Assembly: GCA_019135865.1 (NCBI GenBank)
Contig: JAGVVD010000042.1
Coordinates: forward strand, 32,163 to 96,162
DNA: 64,000 bases
Reading direction: 5' to 3'
Origin: Elusimicrobiota bacterium
GTDB taxonomy: Bacteria > Elusimicrobiota > Elusimicrobia > Elusimicrobiales > UBA9959
The notes under the pieces were generated by a model that saw only the letters and a list, made by a program, of their open reading frames with translations, searched no databases and was not told the DNA's origin. Made by a program: the position numbers and the translations under genes. Below are positions 24,779-35,401 of the stretch, piece by piece; position 1 is the first letter of the stretch; each line of letters begins with the position of its first letter.

Positions 24779-26893
24779 TCACTTCCCTGTCCCCTCCAGC
24801 TCCAGCATGAAAGCGTATTCCAGCGCGACCAGTTTTAGAGCCTCGAAGCGCCCCGACTTGCCGCCGTGGCCTACCTCCATGTCGGTCTTCAGCACCAGCG
24901 TATTGGAGTCGGTCTTCAGGGCGCGGAGCTTCGCCGCCCATTTGGCAGGTTCCCAGTACTGCACCTGGGAGTCGTGCAGACCGGCCGTTATGAACATCGC
25001 CGGGTAGGACCTGGCCGAGACATTGTCGTAGGGGGAATACGAGAGCATGTACTCGTAGTCCTCTTTCACGTTCGGATCTCCCCATTCGTCGTATTCCCCG
25101 GTGGTCAGCGGGATGCTGTCGTCGAGCATGGTCGTCACCACGTCCACGAAAGGGACCTCGGCCAGGATGGAGCGGTAAAGGCCTTCCGGCGCCAGGTTGG
25201 CGACGGCGCCCATCAGCAGGCCTCCGGCCGAGCCGCCCTCCGCGTGTACGCGGCCGCGGGCGGCGTAGCCTTCCTTCACCAGGTACTCGGTGGCGTCGAT
25301 GAAGTCGTTGAAGGTGTTGATCTTCCTGCGCTGCCGGCCGTCCTCGTACCAGGCCCGGCCCAGTTCGGAACCGCCGCGGATATGCGCTATGGCGCAGACG
25401 AAGCCCCTGTCGAGCAGCGAAAGCCTGACGGAGCTGAAATACGGATCGGAATTGGAGCCGTAGGAACCGTAGGAATAAATATGCAGCGGGGCCCCGGAAC
25501 CCCGGCGGAAGTCCTTCCGGTAGACCAGCGAGACCGGGATCTTCGCCCCGTCCCGGGCGGGCGCCCAGACGCGCTCCGAGACATAATCCTCCGGCCGGAA
25601 ACCGCCCAGCACCTCCTGGCGCTTGAGAAGCGTCTTTTCACGCGAGGCCATATCGTAGTCGTAGACGGAATCCGGGGTGGTCAGCGATTCGTAGTTGAAG
25701 CGCAGCAGCCCGGAATCGTACTCCCTGTTGACGCCGGCGGAGGCCAGGTAGGCGGGATCGTCGAATTCCAGGTAATGCTCCCCGCCGCCGGACCGGCTCA
25801 TGACGCGCAGCAGCGGCAGCCCGCCCCGCCTTTCCGAGACCACCAGCCAGCCGCGGAAAACGTCGATGTCCTCGACGAGCGTATCCTCGCGGTGGGGGAG
25901 GAACTCTTTCCACGGGCCGGGGCCGCCCGGCAGGTCTTCGGCTTCCGAGACCATGAAATTCCTGGCGTTCCTGTTGTGCAGTACATAGAACCTGTCGCCC
26001 GCGTGCTCCGGCGCGTATTCCAGGCCGCGTTCGCGCGGCAGGAACAGCCGCCACTCCCCGGACGGCGCGGAGGCGTCGAGGTAGCGGTACTCGGTGGTCA
26101 GCGTGGCCTGCGAACCGATGAACAGGTATTTGCGGCTGCGCGACTTGGCGACGAAAGCGGTGAAGGTCTCGTCGGGTTCGTTATAGACCTCGGTATCCTC
26201 GGCGGAGCCCAGCTCATGCCTGAAGATCCTGTCCCAGCGGAGGGTCTCCGGGTGCTGCTTCGCGTAGAAGAGCGTCCTGCCGTCCTCCGCCCAGACCAGG
26301 TTGGGGGTCACGTTCTCCAGGCGGTCCGGCAGGACCTTGCCGGTACGCAGGTCCTTGAAGCGGACGGTATAGAAACGGCGGCCTTTGGTGTCCGCGGCCC
26401 AGGCCATTAGACCGTGGTCCGGGCTCATCACCGGGAAGCGGGCGTCGAAGAAGGCGTGGCCCCTGGCCTCCTTGTTGACGTCGAGGAGTATCTCCTCTTT
26501 CCCCGACGGGGAGCCGGCCCGGCGGCAGTAGAGCGGGTATTCGCCGCCTTTTTTGTAGCGGGTGTAGTAATAGTAGGGCCCGTCCTTGTACGGCGGAGTG
26601 GAATCGTCCTTTTTTATCCTGGACTTCATCTCCGCGAAGAGCGAGGAGGAGAACTTCTTCACCGGGGCCAGGACGGCGTCGGCGTAGACGTTCTCGGCCT
26701 TCAGGTATTCCAGTACCTCCGGGTTATCCCGCTCGCGCAGCCAGAAATAATCGTCCGTCCTGACATGGCCGTGCTTCTCGAGACGGTGGGGGATCTTGGC
26801 GGCCCTGGGAGGGACCGGACGCTCTCCCCCGGCGTGAGCGACGCCCGCCGCGAAAACTCCCGCGAAGACCAGCACCCAGTCAAGGTTGTTCAT
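24779..26893 (-). CDS. Oligopeptidase B-like S9 serine peptidase
   Basis: The 704-residue protein has a signal peptide (ending near VAHAGGERP), the S9A N-terminal propeller starting RTDDYFWLRERDNPEVLEYL, and a C-terminal alpha/beta hydrolase. The catalytic serine lies in EGGSAGGLLMGA (~residue 549) and the histidine in EVGHGGKSGR (~683); PVSLVYRKDF and SYGSYG are typical of oligopeptidase B. Such enzymes cut short peptides, usually after Arg or Lys. Export to the periplasm is inferred from the signal. It overlaps the antiporter gene upstream by 14 bases, so the two are coupled. Confidence 0.92.
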   Translation of the reverse strand: MNNLDWVLVFAGVFAAGVAHAGGERPVPPRAAKIPHRLEKHGHVRTDDYFWLRERDNPEVLEYLKAENVYADAVLAPVKKFSSSLFAEMKSRIKKDDSTPPYKDGPYYYYTRYKKGGEYPLYCRRAGSPSGKEEILLDVNKEARGHAFFDARFPVMSPDHGLMAWAADTKGRRFYTVRFKDLRTGKVLPDRLENVTPNLVWAEDGRTLFYAKQHPETLRWDRIFRHELGSAEDTEVYNEPDETFTAFVAKSRSRKYLFIGSQATLTTEYRYLDASAPSGEWRLFLPRERGLEYAPEHAGDRFYVLHNRNARNFMVSEAEDLPGGPGPWKEFLPHREDTLVEDIDVFRGWLVVSERRGGLPLLRVMSRSGGGEHYLEFDDPAYLASAGVNREYDSGLLRFNYESLTTPDSVYDYDMASREKTLLKRQEVLGGFRPEDYVSERVWAPARDGAKIPVSLVYRKDFRRGSGAPLHIYSYGSYGSNSDPYFSSVRLSLLDRGFVCAIAHIRGGSELGRAWYEDGRQRRKINTFNDFIDATEYLVKEGYAARGRVHAEGGSAGGLLMGAVANLAPEGLYRSILAEVPFVDVVTTMLDDSIPLTTGEYDEWGDPNVKEDYEYMLSYSPYDNVSARSYPAMFITAGLHDSQVQYWEPAKWAAKLRALKTDSNTLVLKTDMEVGHGGKSGRFEALKLVALEYAFMLELEGTGK

Positions 26894-28103
26894 TGAAATC
26901 CCCCGATATTATCCTTTTGAGCCTGGCCTGCGCCGGCGTATCCGGCTTCATGACGCCCCAGGCCAGTATCAGGGCGGTAGCGAGTATGAGCAGCACGAGC
27001 GTCGCCCCGGGAATGCCCGGCATGTGCAGGGCGGGCGGGATGCTGAGATAGAGCAGGATGGTTATCAGGCCGCGCGGGGCGATATAGGCCAGCGAATGCG
27101 CCGCCTCGCCCGCGGCGCGGCGGAGGGGCAGCCAGCGTCCCAAGTAAATAAAACCCAGCACCGGCAGCGCGACGCGGAAAGCGTCCGGGGCGAAAAGCTC
27201 GCGGAGGTCCGTGGAGTAGCCGAGCAGGAGGAAGAAGAAGGTCTTTATGACGAAAGTGGTCTCGCGCACTATGCCGCCGAACTGGTCCATCTCCTCGCGT
27301 AGCCGGTCCACGTCGAAGTAGAAGCGCAGGTTGCCGCGGACGAACTTGCCTATATTATTGGCGAAAAGCCCGAAGACCAGGACCAGCACGAGCGGGGAGA
27401 AGTGCATCATCTTGGCCAGCGCGTAGACCAGCAGCAGCACGGAAAAGACCGGCAGGTACTTTATCTTGTGGTCTATCCGCTCTATGAGGGCCGCCAGCGC
27501 CAGCGAAAAGACCAGCGACAGCAGTATGGTCGCGATTATCTCGAAACCGAAGGAGAAATACGCCCCGAAGCCGAAGGTCTCGTTGAGCACCAGGAAGTTG
27601 AAGACGAGTATGCCCAGGATGTCCGAGAAGGAACTCTCGTAGACGATGAACTCCTTCCTGTCCGCCGGGAGATGGCTCACTCCCGGGATGGCGATGGCGC
27701 TGCTCATGACGGCCAGGGGCAGGGCGTTGACCAGGCAGAGGCGCAGCCCGGCGGAAGGGAACAGCAGTTTATAGAAGGCCGCGATGAGCCCCAGCGTGGC
27801 CAGGAGGGAAAAAAACGCGCTGAAGAGGCCGTTGCGTATCACCCGCACCTTCTCCCGCCCGAGCTCCAGGTCCAGCCCGGCCTCCAGGACTATGAGTATC
27901 AGGCCGAGCGTACCGAGCGGAGGGAGTATGACGCCGAGATAAGGGATATGCCAGCCGGCGCGGTCCATCAGGACCCGGATGACTATGCCGGAGAGTATCA
28001 GGAAGACCAGCTGCGGCACGCGGGTCCTGGACGAGAAAAAATCGAAAAGGTAGGAGACCAGGATCACGGAACTTATGGTTATCAGTATTATATCCGCCGA
28101 CAT
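26880..28103 (-). CDS. Cation:proton antiporter (CPA family)
   Basis: The 407-residue membrane protein has about 12 hydrophobic segments in the Na+/H+ exchanger fold, with LGLILIVLEAGLDLELGREK (~residues 65-84) and the ESSFSDILGILVFN region (~residue 155) carrying the conserved acidic positions. Substrate may be Na+ or K+. The start is the ATG at 28103, which has GAGGAG six bases upstream; the earlier in-frame ATG at 28127 falls between the TATAAT element and the expected transcription start and cannot be used. There are no TrkA domains. It is cotranscribed with the oligopeptidase gene. Confidence 0.85.
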   Translation of the reverse strand: MSADIILITISSVILVSYLFDFFSSRTRVPQLVFLILSGIVIRVLMDRAGWHIPYLGVILPPLGTLGLILIVLEAGLDLELGREKVRVIRNGLFSAFFSLLATLGLIAAFYKLLFPSAGLRLCLVNALPLAVMSSAIAIPGVSHLPADRKEFIVYESSFSDILGILVFNFLVLNETFGFGAYFSFGFEIIATILLSLVFSLALAALIERIDHKIKYLPVFSVLLLVYALAKMMHFSPLVLVLVFGLFANNIGKFVRGNLRFYFDVDRLREEMDQFGGIVRETTFVIKTFFFLLLGYSTDLRELFAPDAFRVALPVLGFIYLGRWLPLRRAAGEAAHSLAYIAPRGLITILLYLSIPPALHMPGIPGATLVLLILATALILAWGVMKPDTPAQARLKRIISGDFNEQP

Positions 28104-28128
28104 CAGGGGCTCCTCGCTCGTCCGCATT

Positions 28129-28134
28129 ATTATA
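28129..28134 (-). promoter_or_regulatory. -10 element of antiporter operon
   Basis: TATAAT on the minus strand. Transcription should begin near 28122, which excludes the ATG at 28127 and leaves the ATG at 28103 as start. The -35 is unclear. Confidence 0.6.
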
Positions 28135-28152
28135 CAAGTATTGCGGTTTTCC

Positions 28153-28181
28153 TTGCGCCGGCCCGGCTAAGTATTTATAAT
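28153..28181 (+). promoter_or_regulatory. Promoter of the trehalose operon
   Basis: TTGCGC (28153-28158), a 17-base spacer and TATAAT (28176-28181), divergent from the antiporter promoter. The leader of about 37 bases has CTGGAGG ahead of the otsA ATG at 28225. Confidence 0.65.
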
Positions 28182-28224
28182 CTACCCGCGGGAGATCTAT
28201 CCGCTGGAACGCCTGGAGGACGAT

Positions 28225-29703
<1,479 letters not shown>

Positions 29704-29737
29704 GGATGTACCTCGGAATGGCGGCCGGGAGGCCCCG

Positions 29738-30529
29738 ATGAAGCGCATAGTGCGCGAACTTTTCTCCCGCGCGGACGAGGCCCGCGGCCCGGGACGTCTC
29801 TGCCTGATGCTGGATTTCGACGGCACGCTTTCGGAGATGGCGCCGACGCCGGAGGCGGCGCGCTTCTACCCTCCAGCCAGGCGCGCCCTGCTGCGCCTCT
29901 CCCGCCTGCCCGGGGTTACCGTGGCCCTGGTCAGCGGCAGGGACGTCTCCGACCTGCGCCGCAAGGCCGGCCTGACCCGGGCGGTCTACTGCGGCAATCA
30001 CGGGCTCGAACTGCCCGGCTTCCGCCTGCCGGCACCGGTGGAGGCGTCCAAGCGCGCTTTCCGCCGCTCCTGCCGGCCGGCGCTGCGGCTGCTCCGCGGG
30101 ATAAAGGACCGGTACCCCGGCGCCTGGATACAGGCGAAGCGCTTCTCCGTGACCCTGCATTACCGGGCGCTCCCGGACAAGGCGGCGGCCGCCATGGCCG
30201 CGGAACTGCGGAAAGCGGCCCGCGCGCTCTCCCGCATGCCCGGCCTGCGCGCGGTGGAAGGGAAAAAGGTCCTGGAGCTCCGGCCCCGGGCCGCTTTCCA
30301 CAAGGGCGCCGCCTGCCTGCTCCTGCTCGCCCGCAGGGGGGGCGCGGGATTCTACATGGGCGACGATGTCACGGACGAGGACGCCTTCCGCGCGCTGCGC
30401 GGCAGGGCCGTGACCGTTTTCGTCGGGCCGCGCGGCAGGCCTACCGCGGCGGCGGCGAGGGTCCCGGACCACCGCGCCGCGGCGGCGCTGCTGGGGCGGA
30501 TACTTAAGGCCGCGGGGGAGGAGGAATGA
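29738..30529 (+). CDS. otsB: Trehalose-6-phosphate phosphatase
   Basis: The 263-residue HAD phosphatase removes phosphate from trehalose 6-phosphate to give trehalose. It has the HAD nucleophile motif LDFDGTLSEM (~residue 26), VALVSGRDVSDL (~61) and the metal-binding GDDVTDEDAFRAL (~207), all characteristic of OtsB. The stop overlaps the start of the DUF5752 gene by four bases (ATGA). Confidence 0.95.
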   Translation: MKRIVRELFSRADEARGPGRLCLMLDFDGTLSEMAPTPEAARFYPPARRALLRLSRLPGVTVALVSGRDVSDLRRKAGLTRAVYCGNHGLELPGFRLPAPVEASKRAFRRSCRPALRLLRGIKDRYPGAWIQAKRFSVTLHYRALPDKAAAAMAAELRKAARALSRMPGLRAVEGKKVLELRPRAAFHKGAACLLLLARRGGAGFYMGDDVTDEDAFRALRGRAVTVFVGPRGRPTAAAARVPDHRAAAALLGRILKAAGEEE

Positions 30530-31191
30530 AGGAAGCGCGCGGGGCGACGGCGCCTTTCAGGTTCTATACCCGCCTGCAGATGACCGAACTGACGGGCCGC
30601 AGGGCCTCCAACCTGCAGGAGCTGACCGACACGCTCCGCGGCATCAGCGGTTCGTCCATATACCACCACACGCACCGGTTCCTGCAGCAGCACCAGTCCC
30701 TTTCGCCCGAACCGCCCAACGACTTCGCGTACTGGATAGCGGGGGAACTGGGCGAGGAGGCCCTGGCCGAACGCCTCTACAGCCTCGACATCATGCGTTT
30801 CGACTCGATACGGGCCCTGCGCGAGGCGATCGTGGCCACCATCGAGGGCTACGTGCGGACCAATCCGCTGGCCTCGCTGAAATTCGCCGCGGAAGGGGGA
30901 GAGTTCCATTTCCTCAAATCCGTAAGCTTCATCATGCCGACCAGGTACGAGGCCCGCGACCTGCGGGAGTTCGCGGACATCCTCTCCAGGATCACGGTCG
31001 ACTCGATCTATTACCACGTCTTCGAGTCCCGCCTGCGCCTGGAGAAAGGCAAGAACGATTTCTCGAAATGGTTCGAAGAATGCCTCGGCGACCGCGAACT
31101 GGCAGCGCTGGTGGAAAGGCTGGACCCCTATACCCAGACCCTCGAGGACCTGCGCCGCAACCTGCTGCGCGGCATAGAAAGGAGTCTCTGA
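30526..31191 (+). CDS. DUF5752 family protein in trehalose operon
   Basis: A 221-residue cytoplasmic protein of two similar halves: each has a motif of the form 'L..I..SSIYHH...F' (SGSSIYHHTHRFL near residue 41, TVDSIYYHVFESRL near 161) followed by NDF..W. This internal duplication and spacing match DUF5752, whose function is unknown. It overlaps otsB by four bases and treT by one, so its product is made with both trehalose routes. A role as partner or regulator of a trehalose enzyme is an inference from this tight coupling only. Confidence 0.8.
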   Translation: MKEARGATAPFRFYTRLQMTELTGRRASNLQELTDTLRGISGSSIYHHTHRFLQQHQSLSPEPPNDFAYWIAGELGEEALAERLYSLDIMRFDSIRALREAIVATIEGYVRTNPLASLKFAAEGGEFHFLKSVSFIMPTRYEARDLREFADILSRITVDSIYYHVFESRLRLEKGKNDFSKWFEECLGDRELAALVERLDPYTQTLEDLRRNLLRGIERSL

Positions 31192-32402
31192 TGCCCCTCA
31201 TCGAAGACTACGCGCCGATCATAGGGCAGAGCGTCATAGACGACATCAGGCTGCTCTCGGAACGCCTCAGGGGCAGGACCGTGAAGAACGTCAATTCCAC
31301 CGCCGTAGGGGGCGGGGTGGCCGAGATACTCAACCGGATGGTGCCGCTGCTAAGGCAGATGGGGATAGAGGCCTCCTGGGACGTCATCAAGGGAGGCGAC
31401 GCCTTCTTCGCCGTGACCAAGAAGATACACAACGCCCTGCACGGCGGCGCGGAAACGCTGACCGCCCAGGACAAGGAGATCTTCATGGAGACCAGCCGGG
31501 CCAACATCGAGGCCGTGGACACCGGCGCGGAGATCATGTTCATACACGACCCGCAGCCGATGGGGCTGGTCGCGAAAAAGCGGGACAACAAATGGATCTG
31601 GCGCTGCCATGTCGACGTTTCCAGGCCCGAGCCCGGCACCTGGGACTTCCTGATGGGCTTCATCGGCGGCTACGACGCCTCGGTATTCTCGGCCCCGCAG
31701 TTCTCGCGCGAACTGCCGCTGCGCCAGTTCCAGATAACGCCCTCCATAGACCCGCTCAGCGACAAGAACCGCGACCTGGAGCCGGAGCGCATCGCCTCCG
31801 TCATGGAGAAATACTCCATACCACGCGACAAGCCGGTGGTAACGCAGATATCCCGTTTCGACCGTCTGAAGGACCCGCTCGGCGTGATAGAGGCCTGGCG
31901 CCTGGTGAAGAAGTACATCGACTGCCGCCTGGTCCTGGCCGGCGGCGGTGCCGCCGACGACCCGGAGGGCATGCAGGTCTACGCCGAGGTCATGGAAAGG
32001 GCCAAAGGGGACCCCGATCTCCACGTGCTGCTGATGAAGCAGAACGACCTGGAGGTGAACGCGCTCCAGCGGGGCTCCGATATAATAATCCAGAAATCCC
32101 TGAAGGAGGGTTTCGGTCTCACGGTCTCGGAGGCCCTCTGGAAAGGCAAGCCGGTGGTGGCTTCCGCCGTCGGGGGGATACCGCTGCAGGTCACCCACAA
32201 GCACTCCGGGCTCCTGTGCCGGTCGGTGGAAGGGGCGGCTTTCGCGCTGAAGCAGCTGCTCAACAGCCCCGACTACGCGCGGACGCTGGGCGCCAACGGC
32301 AGGGAACATGTCCGCCGCAATTTCCTGCTCACCCGCCATCTTAAGGACTACATGCTCCTCTTCCTCGCCCTCTACCACGGCGAGGACCTGGTGAACATAT
32401 GA
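31191..32402 (+). CDS. treT: Trehalose synthase, GT4 family (TreT-like)
   Basis: A 403-residue GT-B glycosyltransferase. The N-terminal VNSTAVGGGVAEILNRMVPL (~residues 33-52) and IMFIHDPQPMGL (~114) match archaeal and thermophile TreT, which makes or splits trehalose directly with NDP-glucose and glucose. The C-terminal half has ISRFDRLKDPLGVIEAW (~222) and KEGFGLTVSEALWKGKP (~305), the GT4 donor site. Trehalose phosphorylases of the same family are an alternative. The ATG shares one base with the upstream stop. The frame is open upstream, but only this ATG gives the family N-terminus. Confidence 0.87.
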   Translation: MPLIEDYAPIIGQSVIDDIRLLSERLRGRTVKNVNSTAVGGGVAEILNRMVPLLRQMGIEASWDVIKGGDAFFAVTKKIHNALHGGAETLTAQDKEIFMETSRANIEAVDTGAEIMFIHDPQPMGLVAKKRDNKWIWRCHVDVSRPEPGTWDFLMGFIGGYDASVFSAPQFSRELPLRQFQITPSIDPLSDKNRDLEPERIASVMEKYSIPRDKPVVTQISRFDRLKDPLGVIEAWRLVKKYIDCRLVLAGGGAADDPEGMQVYAEVMERAKGDPDLHVLLMKQNDLEVNALQRGSDIIIQKSLKEGFGLTVSEALWKGKPVVASAVGGIPLQVTHKHSGLLCRSVEGAAFALKQLLNSPDYARTLGANGREHVRRNFLLTRHLKDYMLLFLALYHGEDLVNI

Positions 32403-33634
32403 GGGCGGAAGCGGAGCTCCTCTGCACCGGGTCCGAGCTCGTCTCGGCCAGGGTCAACCTCTATTCCCCGCTGTTCGCGGCCCGGCTGCGCGGACTGGGC
32501 GTAAAACTGCGGGCCGAGCGCTCCCTGCGCGACGACCGGGGCCTCATCGCCCGCTCCATCCGCGAGGCGATGGCCTCCTGTCCGCTGGTGCTGACCTGCG
32601 GAGGGCTGGGCCCCACCTTCGACGACCTTACCAGGCAGGCCGCGGCCGCCGCGCTGGGACTGCGCCTGCGCGTTTCCGCCGACTGCGAGGCCGAACTGCG
32701 CCGCCGGTACTCGCTGGAGAAACTGCCGCCCAATATGGCGGACCAGGCGCTCATACTGGAAGGGGCCCGCACCCTGCCGAACCGCAACGGCACGGCCTTC
32801 GGACAGGTGATAAAGCGCGGAGGCCGCATGCTGGTACTGCTGCCGGGACCGCTGCGCGAATGGGAGCCGATGTTCGGCGACGGCCTGGCGGAGGAGATCT
32901 CGTCCTTTTTCGGCGTAAAGCCCGGCACCGTGCTCTCCGCCCGCTTTAAAGCCGCGGGGCTGCGCGAGGTGCAGGCCGAAAAGCTGCTGAAGCCGGTGCT
33001 GCGGCGCTTCCGCGGCGCCGACTTCACGATACTCGCCGGCGCCGACGAGATCGAGTTCGCGTTCACGGTGTCGGGCCTCACGCCGGCGCTGGCGGCCCGC
33101 AGGCTCGCCGCCGTGAAAAAAGCCGCGCGGCGGGCGCTGGGCGGCGCCGTCTACTCGGAAACCGGCGAGAGCAGGCAGCAGGCGCTGGGCCGGCTCCTGC
33201 GCGCCAGGGGAGCGACGCTCGCCCTCGCGGAGTCGTGCACGGGGGGACTGGCCTCCAAGCTGATGACCGACGAGGCGGGGAGTTCCGATATCTTCCTCGG
33301 CGGCATAACCGCCTATTCCAACGCCTCCAAGACGAGGCTGCTCGGGGTCGGCCCCGCGCTGCTCGGACGCAGCGGGGCCGTCTCCGCGGAATGCGCGGCC
33401 GCGATGGCCGGGGGCGCGCGGCGGGTCTTCGGCTCGGATTACGCGGGGGCCGTTACGGGCATAGCGGGCCCCGCGGGGGGGACGCCGGAGAAGCCCGCCG
33501 GGACGGTCTTCTTCGGGATATCCGGTCCGCGCGGGACCTCGTCCCACAGGGCTCTTTTCAGGGGGACCCGCGAACATATAAGGCTCTGTTCGGCCAACCG
33601 GCTTTTGGACCTGCTCTCAAAAATAATAGAATAA
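32399..33634 (+). CDS. cinA: CinA-like protein (pyrophosphatase/NMN deamidase)
   Basis: The 411-residue protein has both CinA parts: an N-terminal MoaB/MogA-like domain (CTGSELVSARVN near residue 9, CGGLGPTFDDLT near 67) and a C-terminal PncC-type deamidase domain (ALAESCTGGLASKLMTDEAG near residue 274, AVTGIAGPAGGTPEKPAGTV near 351). These recycle NMN and hydrolyse ADP-ribose type compounds. It overlaps treT by four bases, so it shares the trehalose transcript although no link in function is obvious. Confidence 0.93.
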   Translation: MRAEAELLCTGSELVSARVNLYSPLFAARLRGLGVKLRAERSLRDDRGLIARSIREAMASCPLVLTCGGLGPTFDDLTRQAAAAALGLRLRVSADCEAELRRRYSLEKLPPNMADQALILEGARTLPNRNGTAFGQVIKRGGRMLVLLPGPLREWEPMFGDGLAEEISSFFGVKPGTVLSARFKAAGLREVQAEKLLKPVLRRFRGADFTILAGADEIEFAFTVSGLTPALAARRLAAVKKAARRALGGAVYSETGESRQQALGRLLRARGATLALAESCTGGLASKLMTDEAGSSDIFLGGITAYSNASKTRLLGVGPALLGRSGAVSAECAAAMAGGARRVFGSDYAGAVTGIAGPAGGTPEKPAGTVFFGISGPRGTSSHRALFRGTREHIRLCSANRLLDLLSKIIE

Positions 33635-33638
33635 CCTG

Positions 33639-34265
33639 ATGAAAAATCATTCGACCAGGCTCGGGAACGACCCTCTTCTATCCGCTATCATCGCCGGCGC
33701 CGTGGCGGGCGCCGTGGCGGGCGCGCTGACCGCCTCGCTGATCTCCGGCGGGAACGCCGGTCCCCGTACAGGACCGGAGAACGGGATGCAAAAGACCGCC
33801 GAAACTTTCGTGGAAGCCAGTCCCGCGGCGGGAAAAAAAGCCTACGCCAAAGGCCACACCTATTTCGACCTCCCTGGTCATAAAGGAGGCAGACTGGACC
33901 TGGCCGACTATGCCGGCAAGCCCGTAATGCTCATGTTCTTCACCGAAACCTGCCCCTACTGCCGCAAGGCCGCGCCCTTCGTCCAGAAACTGCACGAAAA
34001 ATACGGCAAGAAGGGCCTTACCGTGCTGGCCGCCGCCCAGGAGCGCGAGGCCGCCCCGGCCGCGCGCTTCGTAAAGGATTTCGGCATAACCTTCCCCGTC
34101 GCCTACGACGCGGCGCCCGTCGCGCGGGCCTATAAGACCCGCGGCGTGCCCTATCTTTTCCTGCTCGACAGGGACCACAAGGTCTACGACCTCTGGGCCG
34201 GCTACGACCCTTCCTTCGACGAAGACATCAGGAAGTCGGTGGAAGAGGTCCTCAAACCGGAATGA
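33639..34265 (+). CDS. Membrane-anchored TlpA/ResA-like thioredoxin-fold protein
   Basis: The 208-residue protein has an N-terminal membrane segment rich in Ala/Gly/Val (about residues 14-37) and a periplasmic AhpC/TSA-Redoxin type domain with the active site ETCPYCRKAAPF (~residue 107) and a cis-proline loop GVPYLFLLD (~168). It probably reduces or exchanges disulfides, as in cytochrome maturation, but no cytochrome genes are near. It starts four bases after cinA. Confidence 0.83.
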   Translation: MKNHSTRLGNDPLLSAIIAGAVAGAVAGALTASLISGGNAGPRTGPENGMQKTAETFVEASPAAGKKAYAKGHTYFDLPGHKGGRLDLADYAGKPVMLMFFTETCPYCRKAAPFVQKLHEKYGKKGLTVLAAAQEREAAPAARFVKDFGITFPVAYDAAPVARAYKTRGVPYLFLLDRDHKVYDLWAGYDPSFDEDIRKSVEEVLKPE

Positions 34266-34288
34266 CCGGCGCGGCGGGGAGATAAGGG

Positions 34289-35395
34289 ATGTCCGTTGTC
34301 ATCAGGAAGGGCAGCATCCTCGTGCACCGCGTCTACGACGTGGCGGGCGAGATAGACCTCGCGGCGGCCGAAAAGCTCCTCTCGGCCGGAACGGCCAGTT
34401 CCAGATTCAGCCTGCGTACGGACACCCGGCGCGCCATCATAATAAAGGAGGCGCCGCTGCAGGTGCCGCTGGGCCGCGAGCCCCTGCGCGTCAACGGAGG
34501 CCTGGAAGCCGAGATCAACGCCAAGCTCTGGAATTACGGCGTCATCTCCGTCACCCTGGAACTGCCCATGCCGGCCGGGATCCGCTGGGAGGAACTGGTC
34601 GCGCTGGCGGACGCGCTCGAGGAATCCGACGAACCGGACGCGCTGGCCCTGAAGCACAGGGACGCGCTCAAGTCCCGCGTAGGGACGGCGCTGAAGCAGG
34701 CCTCGGACTGGGGCATCGCCGAGGATTACATCACCTACATAATAAACGAGGCCGAAGGCGTCTCGGGCCCGCTGGACCTGCTGGAGAAGGCCGACGTCCC
34801 CTCGCTGCTGCTGGCCGAGAACAGGGAGCGGCTCTCGCGCAATTCCGCGGACTTCATAATGGAGAACGTCCTGCAGTACGGGGAAGGGGACCTGGCGGTC
34901 ATAGACTGGAACTCGGCCCTGCTCGTGGAGCCCAAGGACCAGCGCGACGTGGCCGACGTCATAGAGTTCTCGCTCAGCCACCTGCTGGAGTTCCGTTACT
35001 ACGACGACAAGCTCAGCGCCAAACTGGACCTGCTCTACGACACCATCGAAGGCAAGCGGGAGAGCCCCTGGAACTTCTTCCGCAACTTCTACGCCGACAT
35101 CGCGGAGGAGGCCAGCCGCCAGTATATCGAGTTCTCGGAGTTCCTCGAACGGATAGAGAACTCGCTCAAGACCGTCGGCGATCCCTACCTCGCGACGGTG
35201 TTCAGGGCCTCCGCCCACCAGTTCCGCTTCGACGACTGGCGCAAGAACATCTCGCGCAAGATGGACAACCTGGCGCAGATAACCCAGATGCTGCAGATAG
35301 AGGTCAACTCCAGGCGGGGCCACCTGCTGGAGACCATCATAATACTGCTGATAGCGCTGGAGATAATCCCCGTCTTCTACGACGCCTTCAGGTAA
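34289..35395 (+). CDS. RMD1/DUF155 family protein
   Basis: A 368-residue protein with an N-terminal alpha/beta part and a long helical region ending in a C-terminal membrane segment (TIIILLIALEIIPVFYDAF). The pattern of a variable N-terminus, a helical middle (FSEFLERIENSLKTVGDPYL) and a final 'R..LLE..I..LI..EI' membrane anchor matches the RMD1/DUF155 family, known in yeast mitochondria and widespread in bacteria with no clear biochemical role. The N-terminal FYL-like segment is diverged, so the family call is not certain. It ends six bases from the convergent M23 gene with no terminator between. Confidence 0.7.
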   Translation: MSVVIRKGSILVHRVYDVAGEIDLAAAEKLLSAGTASSRFSLRTDTRRAIIIKEAPLQVPLGREPLRVNGGLEAEINAKLWNYGVISVTLELPMPAGIRWEELVALADALEESDEPDALALKHRDALKSRVGTALKQASDWGIAEDYITYIINEAEGVSGPLDLLEKADVPSLLLAENRERLSRNSADFIMENVLQYGEGDLAVIDWNSALLVEPKDQRDVADVIEFSLSHLLEFRYYDDKLSAKLDLLYDTIEGKRESPWNFFRNFYADIAEEASRQYIEFSEFLERIENSLKTVGDPYLATVFRASAHQFRFDDWRKNISRKMDNLAQITQMLQIEVNSRRGHLLETIIILLIALEIIPVFYDAFR

Positions 35396-35401
35396 AGAGC
35401 G

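Noticed and set aside
28104..28127. Longer start (ATG at 28127) for the CPA antiporter
   Set aside because: The ATG lies between the TATAAT element and the expected transcription start, and the ATG at 28103 has a proper ribosome binding site.
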